Positions 53,317 to 61,885 of a stretch of 64,000 bases of DNA are shown in pieces (positions within the stretch are counted from its first letter, which is position 1; every line of letters starts with the position of its first letter). The DNA lies in NCBI GenBank assembly GCA_000014925.1, contig CP000474.1:3782001-3846000 (forward strand). Direction: 5' to 3'. Below the pieces are notes generated by a model. That model searched no databases and was not told where the DNA came from. It worked only from the letters and a program-made list of their open reading frames with translations. The translations under genes were made by a program, and so were the position numbers. Source of the DNA: Paenarthrobacter aurescens TC1. GTDB taxonomy: Bacteria; Actinomycetota; Actinomycetes; Actinomycetales; Micrococcaceae.

Positions 53317-55004
53317 TGGTGCCCTCTCGTGGATTCGGTAGCTTGCCCGGATGGGTCTGGCCACAGCGGCGAATTGATGGCCGCATCCCACAGCCACTCC
53401 CCCAAGCTCGTTTCTCGCTGGCTTTTCATTTCGGCGCGTCCGGAGTAAGAAAGGTTGATCCCGGATTCCAGCTGGCTCGGGTAGGCAAGTACTGGCAGGT
53501 TGTTGCCGGCCAGCGCAATCGGGGCGATGGTGTCCAGCGGCGCCAGGGAGTTCGACGGCGGCTGGTCACCGAGGGTGGCCTGGCCAAGATTCTCGTGAAT
53601 GATCATTCCTTGCGATTGCAGAGTGACATGATCGCCGGGTTCGAAAGCCTGGCCTGTGCCTTGAAGAGGCGCCACAATCAGTAGTTGGCCGTCTGCGTAG
53701 GTGTAGCCAGCTATGGACGTGGGCCTCACGGGCACCAGCGCAAGGAGTGCTCCGACGGTAATGGCTCCCAGCAGGACTACCAGGATCCGCCTCCACGCCG
53801 GGCTTCCATTCCGGCCTGCCGCACGGAAGAACCGGACCACGCTCCTGAGGGCCATCGCCAGCAGGAGGCAAAGGACTCCGAGAACAACAAGGTGCCCTGT
53901 GTAACCAAGCTGGAGGAAAACCGGGACGAGTCGTTGGAATCCGATCATCATGAAGGCAATACCTGAAACGAAGCTCGCAAGCCCGAACCAGGGCAGGAGT
54001 CCCTGGCTAGGGTCATTGCGCCGGCTGGGGTCAGCGCGCCGGGAACCGAGAACGCGAGCGCTGACAACGTCGGCCAACGCAGCGATCGACTTCTTCCGGA
54101 GATGGGGAATGTCCACCGCGGACATCAGGGCTACGTAGCCATCCAATTTGATGAAGGGGAAGAGATTCAGCACCGCCACCGCGTAGCAAATCATCCCGTA
54201 GAGGACGGCTGCGTCCTTGGTGGGGGACTCCGGAAGAAACGCTTGTACCGCCATGGCAATGCTCCCCAGTGCGACGTGCACCAGAGGACCGGCGAGAGCC
54301 ACGAGTACCCGCTGCTTCCTGGAACTCAACCGCCACCCGTCGGTCACGTCGCAGAAGAACGCCGGCGACAGATAGAACAGCATGATCCCGATGCGCCGCG
54401 GTGTCCCGCCAAAGTAGGTCAGCGCCATGCCATGTCCCAGCTCGTGTAGCAGCGTGGACACAAACATCGCCGCCACCACATACAGATAGGCCTCCAAAGG
54501 AAGAGGCGTTGCGAGGACACGCCACATACTGGGCCCGGCCATGAACGCACCCACTAAGCCGCTGAGCAGGAGCAACAAAGCCACGACGGCTCCACCAGGC
54601 CGAACCATTGCTGTGATTGCCGGGCGGAAAGCCTCAAGCAGTGGTGCCGGATTGAAAAGGGTGAACTGCACTGTCAGGGGTGCCCTGAACTGGACCCGTC
54701 GAGCCTGAGCGGGCTGTGCACCGGCGTCGAAAATTCCTGTGTGCGCCAATTGGCGCACAATCCCCTCCACGTCCTCAGGCGTCCAGGCGGGCCCCAAGAG
54801 TTGAGCGAGCTGGGCCGGTTGCATGGCACCATCCACGGCGTTCAGAACGCGGGCGACGTCGGACGAGACTCGCGCTTTCGGCACACCATTGACCGCGACT
54901 ATCCACGGCCCGTTTTCCTGCAGCGGTGCGTCGATGGAAGCCGACGGTGCGAGCTGCACGGGCCACTCGGCAACTCCCTGTGCCGATGTTCCTGGCTTCC
55001 TCAT
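53313..55004 (-). CDS. M50-type intramembrane metalloprotease (daptide type)
   Basis: A 563-aa protein. An N-terminal PqqD-like winged helix (about residues 35-95: GPWIVAVNGVPKARVSSDVA) could bind the leader peptide. Several membrane helices follow, including the zinc motif HELGH (187-191) and the third-ligand motif LDG (287-289), then a C-terminal beta-rich periplasmic-like part. This is the form of the metalloprotease in daptide clusters, expected to remove leaders from modified precursors. The start overlaps the YcaO stop (ATGA). Confidence 0.88.
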   Translation of the reverse strand: MRKPGTSAQGVAEWPVQLAPSASIDAPLQENGPWIVAVNGVPKARVSSDVARVLNAVDGAMQPAQLAQLLGPAWTPEDVEGIVRQLAHTGIFDAGAQPAQARRVQFRAPLTVQFTLFNPAPLLEAFRPAITAMVRPGGAVVALLLLLSGLVGAFMAGPSMWRVLATPLPLEAYLYVVAAMFVSTLLHELGHGMALTYFGGTPRRIGIMLFYLSPAFFCDVTDGWRLSSRKQRVLVALAGPLVHVALGSIAMAVQAFLPESPTKDAAVLYGMICYAVAVLNLFPFIKLDGYVALMSAVDIPHLRKKSIAALADVVSARVLGSRRADPSRRNDPSQGLLPWFGLASFVSGIAFMMIGFQRLVPVFLQLGYTGHLVVLGVLCLLLAMALRSVVRFFRAAGRNGSPAWRRILVVLLGAITVGALLALVPVRPTSIAGYTYADGQLLIVAPLQGTGQAFEPGDHVTLQSQGMIIHENLGQATLGDQPPSNSLAPLDTIAPIALAGNNLPVLAYPSQLESGINLSYSGRAEMKSQRETSLGEWLWDAAINSPLWPDPSGQATESTRGHQ

Positions 55005-56233
55005 ATCAGCGGATGCGGGGTGGAGGAGCTGCCCGGCATCACGAATAGCTCCTTGGTCTCGTCCATGGTTAGAGGAACGGCCCCCGGGCAGACAGCTTTG
55101 CCGGCAACCCAACCCAATTCCCGGATTGCTGCAGGAAGCCTGTGCGTGAGGTTAACCCAGTGGGAGCGGACGTTCCGTCCGGCCAAGTGCTTCACCAGAG
55201 CATCGAGATCGGGCTCGGGTTGCTTGCTGGGAAAGTTGGACGGCTGGAAGGATCCAACCCACCGGCGCAACTCAGCGATTGCCGGTGCAGTGGTCCAGAA
55301 GTGTGCACGGGAGTCGTCATCAGTCACGGTGGCGACAGAAGGGGCGGAGACCGGACTGGCGGAGGCTGGATCGGCGGAGTGTGCGCGGGTGAGGAAGAGC
55401 TCCCGGATTTGCAGCCCTTCCTGAAGCGCTCCCTTGAGGGCGCTTACAGGGTCGGAGGCAGCTTTGAGTCCCACAGCGCCATAGCAAACGGGTCCCTTTT
55501 CCTCCGTGATGATGCATACGGCAGTCAGCAGCGGACTCCCGTTGTTCGGAATGAAGGCAAGCGTGGGCTCCACGCCGGCAGCCCGCGCAGCAACGAGGAG
55601 CAGGCTCAGGCCCCGGGCCTCCGCCCCCTGACGCACCGCGACGGGCATGCTTTTTGCGTCGAACTTTTGCAACGGAATCTTGTGGCGCCACGCTGCTAGA
55701 AAGGCGTCTCGCTCCATTACCTCTGCGATGGCCGAGGTCTGGGCAAAGGCTTCAGAGGGCCCGGACGCCGCACCGTTGGGTGAGGGGTCAAAGAACGCAT
55801 CCCACGAGTTCGACTCGCCACGGCCGGGGGTGTAGTCCACCACAGGCGCGGGCACTTGCGTGGGTTTCCCCGTCAGCAGGTCAACGGCACGGTACCAAGG
55901 GACGTCGCAGGCAAGGGCGGACACGTGGCCGAGCCCGGCACTGACAAAGTCGATTTGCGGGTCGGCGCTTCCGTTTCGGGCGAGCAGATGCTCGGAATCT
56001 GCCGGCACGGGAACCAAAGCGAATCGTTCCACCGCTTCGCCCGCCCCTCTTGTCAGGGACGCACGCCTCGAGACGTCGAAGGCCCCTACTGCAGAAGCGA
56101 TCCGAGTACCGGGCGCGCCATTGCTTAGCTGCCCCACGGTCCGCCACAGGCCCATCTCGTTCGGTACATAGACTGACGCTTCGGACACCAGTCCCAGGGA
56201 AGGATGGAGCGTTCGCACCGGATCTACGCTCAT
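55001..56233 (-). CDS. YcaO-domain enzyme in daptide-type cluster
   Basis: A 410-aa YcaO-family protein. The ATP-site elements are visible: GEAVER (E66/E69/R70), AIAEVMERDAF (E171/E174/R175/D176) and ALQEGLQIR (E272/Q275/R277), plus the N-terminal SEASVYVPNEMG strand. The C-terminus is SSSTPHPLI, not the PxPxP end of classical azoline cyclodehydratases. No E1-like, TfuA or dehydrogenase partner is encoded nearby. ATG 56233 overlaps the methyltransferase stop (ATGA). YcaO enzymes phosphorylate backbone amides to form azolines, thioamides or amidines. The precursors lack Cys, so Ser/Thr or a backbone amide would be the target. Confidence 0.85.
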   Translation of the reverse strand: MSVDPVRTLHPSLGLVSEASVYVPNEMGLWRTVGQLSNGAPGTRIASAVGAFDVSRRASLTRGAGEAVERFALVPVPADSEHLLARNGSADPQIDFVSAGLGHVSALACDVPWYRAVDLLTGKPTQVPAPVVDYTPGRGESNSWDAFFDPSPNGAASGPSEAFAQTSAIAEVMERDAFLAAWRHKIPLQKFDAKSMPVAVRQGAEARGLSLLLVAARAAGVEPTLAFIPNNGSPLLTAVCIITEEKGPVCYGAVGLKAASDPVSALKGALQEGLQIRELFLTRAHSADPASASPVSAPSVATVTDDDSRAHFWTTAPAIAELRRWVGSFQPSNFPSKQPEPDLDALVKHLAGRNVRSHWVNLTHRLPAAIRELGWVAGKAVCPGAVPLTMDETKELFVMPGSSSTPHPLI

Positions 56234-57045
56234 TTGCCGCATACCCACAGCTCCACGTCGTTCAAACCAGGGCTCGGCGACGCTATCCGAACCGGCAAGC
56301 GTTCAAGGATACTGAGACGTTCGGCAGTGATCTCCTCCTCGAGGAGACTGTTGCTCAGAAAGGCGACATCGCTTGCGTATGCGGAGGATCGATAAGTGCC
56401 GTCCACGCTGAAACTGACATGGACCATGGTCACGTGACGCGCTCCGTTGACGGGGTCCCGGCTTTCCGCGGTGATGAGGAATGCGTCGTCCCCAAGCGCC
56501 GAAATTGCAGTGCCGTCGTTGTTCACCGACGCTTCATGGCTGTCCGCGTTCAAGACCGTTAGGAGGAAGCGACCGTCCGGCGTCAAGCAGTCGCGCACTC
56601 TCCGGAACAATTCACGCCTGCCCGCCGGCTCGAGGAGCGTGATGGAACTGGCGCCGAGAACCACGCAACCGTATCCGCCGTCGACTTCGAAGCGGGACAT
56701 GTCAGCCTCCATCAACTCCAACGCCACACCGCGCGGGTTGAAGGCCTTGGTGCCTGCTTTTTTCTTCAGCATGGCGAGCATTTCCGGTGAAGAATCGACG
56801 GCGGCCAACGGACGACCCAGGGCAAGGAGAGGCCGGGTGATCCGTCCGGATCCTGCAGCAAGTTCAAGGATGGGGCCCGAAGTTTTGCGCACGGCTGCAA
56901 GGATTTCGGGGAGCTCGGTCAAGTCGTTGGCGGTGATCTGGTCGTAGAGGCGGGATCCTGAAGCGCTGTACAAATCCTCTGGCGGATCGACGTGTCCCAG
57001 GACCCGAAGGATGGCGTCAGCGGTCTTATCTGGTGCGATGTTCAT
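56230..57045 (-). CDS. SAM-dependent methyltransferase (daptide N-methyltransferase type)
   Basis: A 271-aa class I methyltransferase. The SAM-binding motif is ILELAAGSGRITRPLLALG, followed by LAAVDSSPEM (acidic residue binding ribose) and VVLGASSITLL. In daptide pathways this enzyme dimethylates the new C-terminal amine. It is the first gene after the three precursors, separated by a hairpin, and its stop overlaps the YcaO start. GGAG lies about 11 nt before ATG 57045. Confidence 0.88.
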   Translation of the reverse strand: MNIAPDKTADAILRVLGHVDPPEDLYSASGSRLYDQITANDLTELPEILAAVRKTSGPILELAAGSGRITRPLLALGRPLAAVDSSPEMLAMLKKKAGTKAFNPRGVALELMEADMSRFEVDGGYGCVVLGASSITLLEPAGRRELFRRVRDCLTPDGRFLLTVLNADSHEASVNNDGTAISALGDDAFLITAESRDPVNGARHVTMVHVSFSVDGTYRSSAYASDVAFLSNSLLEEEITAERLSILERLPVRIASPSPGLNDVELWVCGK

Positions 57046-57084
57046 CAGCTCGTGTTCTCCGGGAGTTGGAATTCGGTCTGGAGC

Positions 57085-57123
57085 TCACGCGGGTGGTGGC
57101 CGAACTTGGCACCACCCGCGTGA
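57085..57123 (-). terminator. Hairpin between precursor genes and downstream enzymes
   Basis: A perfect 14-bp stem (57085-57098 with 57110-57123) with an 11-nt loop, 7 bp after the last precursor stop, without a U-tract. It probably acts as a partial terminator or 3' stabiliser that raises precursor over enzyme output. Confidence 0.7.
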
Positions 57124-57129
57124 ACTGGC

Positions 57130-57267
57130 TTAGGTAGCGGCGAGGCCGACGACGATGCCGGCGATGATGATGACGTCACCAACGCGGATGTACCACGGTG
57201 TATCGTCCGGGGTGTCGAGGTTTTCCAGCTCTTCGATGGTCAGCTGAAGGTTCGAGGTTGCGATCAT
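57130..57267 (-). CDS. Daptide-type precursor peptide 3
   Basis: A 45-aa precursor. The leader contains LQLTIEELENLDTPDD, the pattern shared by all three peptides (L-x-[IL]-x-x-E-[IL]-E-x-[ML]-D-x-P-D). The core is hydrophobic and helical (VGDVIIIAGIVVGLAAT) and ends in the obligatory Thr. There is no Cys. GGAGG lies 6 nt before ATG 57267. In daptides the C-terminal Thr is oxidatively decarboxylated, aminated and dimethylated. Confidence 0.88.
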   Translation of the reverse strand: MIATSNLQLTIEELENLDTPDDTPWYIRVGDVIIIAGIVVGLAAT

Positions 57268-57313
57268 TGACTCCTCCTTTCTCGTTTCTCTGGATGCGGG
57301 GGGCATCGGAGCT

Positions 57314-57439
57314 TTAGGTGATGCTGACGGCGATCAGGCCGATGGCAACTCCTTGGGATACACCGATGAACCAGTTGTTGAAGTCCGGCGTATCCATCGA
57401 CTCGATCTCCTGGATGGAGATATTGAGCTGATTTTGCAT
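57314..57439 (-). CDS. Daptide-type precursor peptide 2
   Basis: A 41-aa precursor. Leader NISIQEIESMDTPDF followed by NNWFIG and a hydrophobic core ending in VAIGLIAVSIT. There is no Cys; Ser residues occur within the core (VSQG, AVSIT). GGAGGTG lies 7 nt before ATG 57439. Confidence 0.88.
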   Translation of the reverse strand: MQNQLNISIQEIESMDTPDFNNWFIGVSQGVAIGLIAVSIT

Positions 57440-57487
57440 TCGCTTTCACCTCCCCTCAGGGTGTGTCTCGGCTGGTATGGGACGCGG

Positions 57488-57631
57488 TCAGGTGATGGCG
57501 ACTGCGATCCCCACCAACGCCAGTCCTGCCGTGATGCCTTTGATTCGTTCGTCCCAGTCGTCCGGAACGTCCATGGCTTCAAGCTCCTGGATGTTGAGGT
57601 CCAGGGCTTTGAGTGCTGTGCTGCTGTTCAT
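57488..57631 (-). CDS. Daptide-type precursor peptide 1
   Basis: A 47-aa precursor. Leader LDLNIQELEAMDVPDD, a short DWDERIK link and the core GITAGLALVGIAVAIT with terminal Thr. There is no Cys. Its ATG overlaps the stop of the oxidative decarboxylase gene (ATGA), with GGAGGTG upstream. Confidence 0.9.
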   Translation of the reverse strand: MNSSTALKALDLNIQELEAMDVPDDWDERIKGITAGLALVGIAVAIT

Positions 57632-58851
57632 GTGCTCACCTCCTCTCCCTTGCCGTTGGCAGATCGCCCGTTGAGGCCTGACAAGACGTGGTTTCCGCCC
57701 GCAGCTGCGGTGAGAACGTGCTGAATCTGCGCGGCACTGATGCCGCGCAGCATCGGAAGCGCTGCGCCCCAATTCCGGAGGGTGGCGTCCATGGTTCGTA
57801 CCAGCGCTTCCTCGCTGATCATCTCGAGCCCGGCGATGCCCCATCGCCACATCAGCTGGTTGACGCCAAGAGCCGGGCTGGGGTCAAGGTCAGGGACTTC
57901 CTGAGTGACCACGGACCAGAGCTGTTGGAGGCGCTGGCTATCGCCCCACGCTGCAGTGCCGTTCTCGATTTCCTCCCAGATAGGACCGATCACGCACGCC
58001 GTCGCGGTCATCTTTCGCACCCCGGACACGTAGGCAAGCTCGTTCGCGAGGTACCAGTGCTTCGCCCCGTAGGGATTGCGGCCCATCAGCGACCAACCTG
58101 TGTGCGTCTCCATGCTGAGGCGGGCCGCGGTCAGCCGCAGCTCGGGCGCATCGTGCAACGTCAGCCGCTGCCCCAACCGGACGATTCGTTGGATGAGGGA
58201 ATAGCCGTCGTCGTCGAAGATGCTGTGGCGGCTGCCAACCATGGTCCCTGCCACCCTCAGGAACGCTTCAAGCAGGCCCTCGAAAACCAGATGTCTGGGC
58301 AGGGTGGCGAGGTGTCCGGCGTCGAGCATGGCAACGTCACCGGCCAGGTTCCGCGAGGTAATCAGGCGGCGTCCGACGGCGGTGTCCAGGCACGCTACAG
58401 CGCTGACTTCCGCGCCGGTCCCTACGGTGGACGGCATGAGAATGGTCTTGGGACGTTCTTTGGGGTCCGTGATGGGCGGCAACACCAACAGGCCGGAGCG
58501 TTTTGCGTGGCGTTCAGCGAACACTGCCAGGCTGGGGTCTGCGGTGAAAAGAGCGGCGAGCTTCACCGCATCCAGAACTGACCCACCGCCCAGCCCGGCG
58601 ACGGTCTGCAACCCGTTTTCGCGGATGAAGCTGCCCACCTTTCGCAGGGTTTCCACCGTGACGGGTGCTGCGGTCAGTTCCAGGACTGGCGCTCCCTTGA
58701 GGTCGCTGTCCAAGAACTTGTCGCGGTGTTCTTTGAGTGCGCCGTCCACCACCACGCCCGTTCGGCCACGAGTGAGGTTGCCGAGGTACTTGGGTGCCGT
58801 CCCGTCGTCGACGATGACGCAGCGGGTTCTCACCGCGTGATCGGCGATCAT
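57628..58851 (-). CDS. Iron-ADH-fold oxidative decarboxylase (daptide MpaB-type)
   Basis: A 407-aa protein of the iron-containing alcohol dehydrogenase/dehydroquinate synthase fold. NAD-binding GGGSVLDAVK (88-97) is intact. The metal site is not: the usual HxxxH...H region reads GAKHWYLANELAYVSGVRKM, so at least two histidine ligands appear lost. In daptide biosynthesis this enzyme oxidises the C-terminal Thr side chain, after which CO2 leaves to give an aminoketone-like end. ATG 58851 overlaps the aminotransferase stop, with GGAG 7 nt upstream. Confidence 0.87.
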   Translation of the reverse strand: MIADHAVRTRCVIVDDGTAPKYLGNLTRGRTGVVVDGALKEHRDKFLDSDLKGAPVLELTAAPVTVETLRKVGSFIRENGLQTVAGLGGGSVLDAVKLAALFTADPSLAVFAERHAKRSGLLVLPPITDPKERPKTILMPSTVGTGAEVSAVACLDTAVGRRLITSRNLAGDVAMLDAGHLATLPRHLVFEGLLEAFLRVAGTMVGSRHSIFDDDGYSLIQRIVRLGQRLTLHDAPELRLTAARLSMETHTGWSLMGRNPYGAKHWYLANELAYVSGVRKMTATACVIGPIWEEIENGTAAWGDSQRLQQLWSVVTQEVPDLDPSPALGVNQLMWRWGIAGLEMISEEALVRTMDATLRNWGAALPMLRGISAAQIQHVLTAAAGGNHVLSGLNGRSANGKGEEVST

Positions 58852-60137
58852 TCGAAAACTCCGTCGCATTCGGCGGTGGCCAAGCCTGTTTCTATTGCGG
58901 TGCGCAGTTCCTCAAAGTTCTCGTCGGTGTAAATGAGTGCTGGCAGGAGCTGGATCCCTCCCGGCCCTGGTTGCACTATGGCCCCGGCTTGATGGATGCT
59001 CCGGACCACCGCCAAAACTCCGTTTGATCCGAGTGGCACGCCGTTCTTGGAGAGGAGCTTCAGGCCCCGCATGCAGCCGCGACCCGAGGAGTTACCTACG
59101 CCGGGGGTGCCCTGAAGTTCTTCTATGAGCTTGTTGAGGCCTGACGCCACCTGCTTGGTCAGGACGTTGTGGTCCAATCGCTTCATCTCGGCGATGGTGC
59201 TGAGAATGGCGGCACACGTTGCCGGAGTTCCGGCTTGGGTTTCTCCGTGAACAAAGACGGACTCGGTTTGGTCAAAAAGTTGCGTCACCCGTTGTGCTAT
59301 CAGGAGAGCGGCGCATGCACCGGTGCCGTTGGTCAGGCCCTTGGACGTGACAATGACATCCGGCTGTTGCGCCCATTCATCTGACGCGAACCAGCCATTT
59401 ACCCTGCCGAAGCCGGTGGCAACCTCGTCCGCGATGATGAGGAAGCCGTGGTGGTCCCTGTGCTTGATGACCTCTTCGATGAAGGCCGCCGGGACCGATT
59501 CCGCGCCTGAACCCAGAACGGGTTCCATGATGACCGCAGCGATCCTGTGGCCTTCCCTTTGCATGAGCCGAGCCAGTTCCGCACCGTCGTCGTCGAATCT
59601 GATGTGGCGGATGCTCCGCTGATCCACGCCGTACACGGCTTGTCCGAGGTCATCGCCGCTGAGGGCCTGGCTTCCATACGTCAGCCCGTGATAGCTACCG
59701 CTCAGTCCGACGATGAGCTTCCGCTCTGGCTGCCCGTTCAGGACGAAGTAGTGGCGTGCGAGCTTCATTACTGCGTCGTTGGCGGCTCCGCCGGAGGTGG
59801 AGAAGACGACTCGCTGGAAGTCGTGTGCAGGCAGGCTCAAGAGTGCTCTTGAAGCCTCGATCGCTTTGCGGTGGGACGTGCGGAAGAGCGGAAGATAGGA
59901 GGCCGCGTTGAGTTCCTTGGCAATGGACTCCGCTATCTGGCGGTTACCGTACCCAAGGTTGGTGTTCCAGAGACCGCTTTTCGCGCAGATTCGTTGCCCG
60001 CCATCGGCGAAGGTGACATGAACGCCTTCAGCGCTGACAGCCGTGTAGCTATCCTCGTTGAAGTCGTGCTGGGTAACTAGCGGAACCCAGAGAGGAAGCT
60101 GTGTTCTGGGGGTGGGGAGAACAGGAACTCCGGTCAT
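58848..60137 (-). CDS. Class III aminotransferase (daptide MpaD-type)
   Basis: A 429-aa PLP-dependent omega-type aminotransferase. FSTSGGAANDAVMKLARHYF contacts the cofactor phosphate, IIADEVATGFGR places the conserved Asp at 237, and VIVTSKGLTNG places the Schiff-base Lys at 266. It would convert the C-terminal ketone to an amine before dimethylation. The start overlaps the upstream stop by one base (TGATG). Confidence 0.92.
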   Translation of the reverse strand: MTGVPVLPTPRTQLPLWVPLVTQHDFNEDSYTAVSAEGVHVTFADGGQRICAKSGLWNTNLGYGNRQIAESIAKELNAASYLPLFRTSHRKAIEASRALLSLPAHDFQRVVFSTSGGAANDAVMKLARHYFVLNGQPERKLIVGLSGSYHGLTYGSQALSGDDLGQAVYGVDQRSIRHIRFDDDGAELARLMQREGHRIAAVIMEPVLGSGAESVPAAFIEEVIKHRDHHGFLIIADEVATGFGRVNGWFASDEWAQQPDVIVTSKGLTNGTGACAALLIAQRVTQLFDQTESVFVHGETQAGTPATCAAILSTIAEMKRLDHNVLTKQVASGLNKLIEELQGTPGVGNSSGRGCMRGLKLLSKNGVPLGSNGVLAVVRSIHQAGAIVQPGPGGIQLLPALIYTDENFEELRTAIETGLATAECDGVFE

Positions 60138-61159
60138 CAGCGTGCGCCCATGATGTCGATACCGAGTTGCTCAAAGTGCGTGACGACCGCTCTGGCAGCG
60201 CCCTCGGCTACGCCTGCTGAAACCTTGATCGCAGGTGCCACCATCGTGGCAGCCCTCTTGATATCCCTCAGGTTGGAGACGGCCTCGATGATGGCCGCAG
60301 CATCCGTACCGATCTTGAATAACCGGCCTGTCTTCGTGTCCAAAAGGGTGTGCTCTGCTCCCGATTTGAGGATGAAAGGAGCACTTGCTGACGGCAGATC
60401 ATCGTTGAGGGCTGCGCCGCAAAGGCTGACGCCGAAACCCACCAGCTGTGTGTTGGCCCGATCTTCTCTGGGAATGAACTTCCAAGCATCCAGCGCGGCA
60501 AGGTAACGCGGGATCCAAGGTTTGGTCGCGAGGGAGTCACTACTGTCCCCGGGGTAGTAGACCGCGGCCACAGCGGACTCGGGCCTGAGAGGGACGGCCC
60601 GGACTCGTAAGTCAGGCAGTGAGTCCCCTATTTTGCCAATCTTGGTTCCGTAGGGCCCGGTCCTGATATAACCGTCCCAGGTGATGTGGAGCCGTGTCAG
60701 GAGAAGATTGCGATTCCCGGCCCCACTCAACAGTCCACGTTCGGCCAGCACGGCGTTGACTTCGGTGAGCTGCTGCACAAAGTTGCCACTGCGGAGGGCT
60801 TCATCAGCGTCATCGAAAAATGCCTGCCAGTCTTCCTCAGTGGTCATCCTGACCACCGTCACGCCGACCAGGTTCACGAAGGGGATGGCTATATAGTCCT
60901 GGATCTCCAAGGCGAGTTTTCCGTCCACCAGGAGCTCTTCCCCGGCAGCGTCAAACGACCCCGAGACCGGGACGATGTCCCCATCCGCTTTGTCCCCGTT
61001 CAAGACCAGGATCGTCGAGCCTTCGCCGGCAAGCGTCTTCGCGTACTCGGTGTGCTCTGGATTCTCAACGAAAATAGCGTGGCCCGGGATCCGTCCCGGA
61101 ATGCCGGTGATCCACTGATCCACAGCGGCGGCAATGTTCTGTTGCTGACTCAGCTTCAA
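60137..61159 (-). CDS. RiPP recognition element protein (daptide MpaC-type)
   Basis: A 340-aa protein with no catalytic motif that I recognise. Its last 75 residues have a PqqD-like shape (EHTLLDTKTGRLFKIGTDAA, IIEAVSNLRDIKRAATMVAP), matching the leader-binding RRE expected in daptide clusters, where this partner delivers precursors to the decarboxylase/aminotransferase. It is the first gene of the 13-gene operon. The start is TTG 61159 behind a GGGG run. Confidence 0.8.
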   Translation of the reverse strand: MKLSQQQNIAAAVDQWITGIPGRIPGHAIFVENPEHTEYAKTLAGEGSTILVLNGDKADGDIVPVSGSFDAAGEELLVDGKLALEIQDYIAIPFVNLVGVTVVRMTTEEDWQAFFDDADEALRSGNFVQQLTEVNAVLAERGLLSGAGNRNLLLTRLHITWDGYIRTGPYGTKIGKIGDSLPDLRVRAVPLRPESAVAAVYYPGDSSDSLATKPWIPRYLAALDAWKFIPREDRANTQLVGFGVSLCGAALNDDLPSASAPFILKSGAEHTLLDTKTGRLFKIGTDAAAIIEAVSNLRDIKRAATMVAPAIKVSAGVAEGAARAVVTHFEQLGIDIMGAR

Positions 61160-61277
61160 TTCCCCAACCCCAATTGTTGTGCACTTCCCTTGCAGCCATC
61201 CCGGCGGTTGATCCGGCGCTGCGTTCTGAGAAGGACACTATGGGTGGGCGGAAGGCCCACAGGGTGAAAAGGTGGAA

Positions 61278-61349
61278 CTAGGTGGTGATCGGAGCGAAAT
61301 TAGGGGTCATTTGGGTGCCCCTAGGTGGTGAATAGGGGTTGACTAGGTG
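61278..61349. repeat. 43-bp repeat array, locus 2
   Basis: CTAGGTG begins at 61278, 61321 and 61343 (spacings 43 and 22), each followed by or near GTG. It is the inverted form of the array at 62480-62552 and lies in the promoter region between the RiPP operon and a divergent membrane protein gene. Confidence 0.78.
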
Positions 61350-61436
61350 GTGCTGCGTCAGCGTCTGATTGCATGACTTAGGGCTCCGCCTTGGAACGGC
61401 TATGCTGGGGCCCTCGACGATTGGGGGCGCCTGAAC

Positions 61437-61838
61437 ATGAACAAGATCCACCGCAAAAGCGCCAACAGCTATTGGCTGACGTTGGCTGGCTGTTACGGGC
61501 TAACCATTGGCGTAGCCACCATGACAGCAATGCCGTGGCTTTTGATTGTGGGCGGCGTTTTCATCGTCTTCCCCTTGATCGTGGGGTTCTTTTACGGCCA
61601 GATCGGTCGGAAGGTCCAGTACCACCTCGCCCCGGAAAGACCGGCGATCGTCATTACTGCTACGGCATTCGCGATGGTGGCGCTGTTCCTGCGCGGCTCA
61701 CCAATCGTCGCCTGGGCTGGTCCACTTCTGGGCTTGGTCACCTTCATCGGCACATATCTTTGCCTACGCCGTTACGGTCACTTCTATCGGAGTGCCCCCG
61801 AGTCTTCGCTCGATCGGGAAAAGGAGCACGCAGGCTGA
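61437..61838 (+). CDS. Four-helix membrane protein
   Basis: A 133-aa protein with hydrophobic segments at about residues 12-32, 34-52, 70-85 and 88-108, and a charged C-terminus. No domain is recognised. The ATG at 61437 lacks a strong ribosome-binding site. It is flanked by inverted 43-bp repeat arrays together with the next gene. Confidence 0.6.
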   Translation: MNKIHRKSANSYWLTLAGCYGLTIGVATMTAMPWLLIVGGVFIVFPLIVGFFYGQIGRKVQYHLAPERPAIVITATAFAMVALFLRGSPIVAWAGPLLGLVTFIGTYLCLRRYGHFYRSAPESSLDREKEHAG

Positions 61839-61874
61839 TCTCCAGCGGTCAGGCTCACTTCATCGGTCGCCCGT

Positions 61875-61880
61875 TAGCAT
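61875..61880 (+). promoter_or_regulatory. -10 box of leaderless gene
   Basis: TAGCAT, 5 nt before ATG 61886. Confidence 0.5.
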
Positions 61881-61885
61881 GCCTT

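Noticed and set aside
50944..61159. Lanthipeptide or thiopeptide cluster
   Set aside because: No LanB/LanC/LanM-type dehydratase or cyclase is present and the precursors lack Cys. The Thr-ending peptides with decarboxylase and aminotransferase fit daptides.
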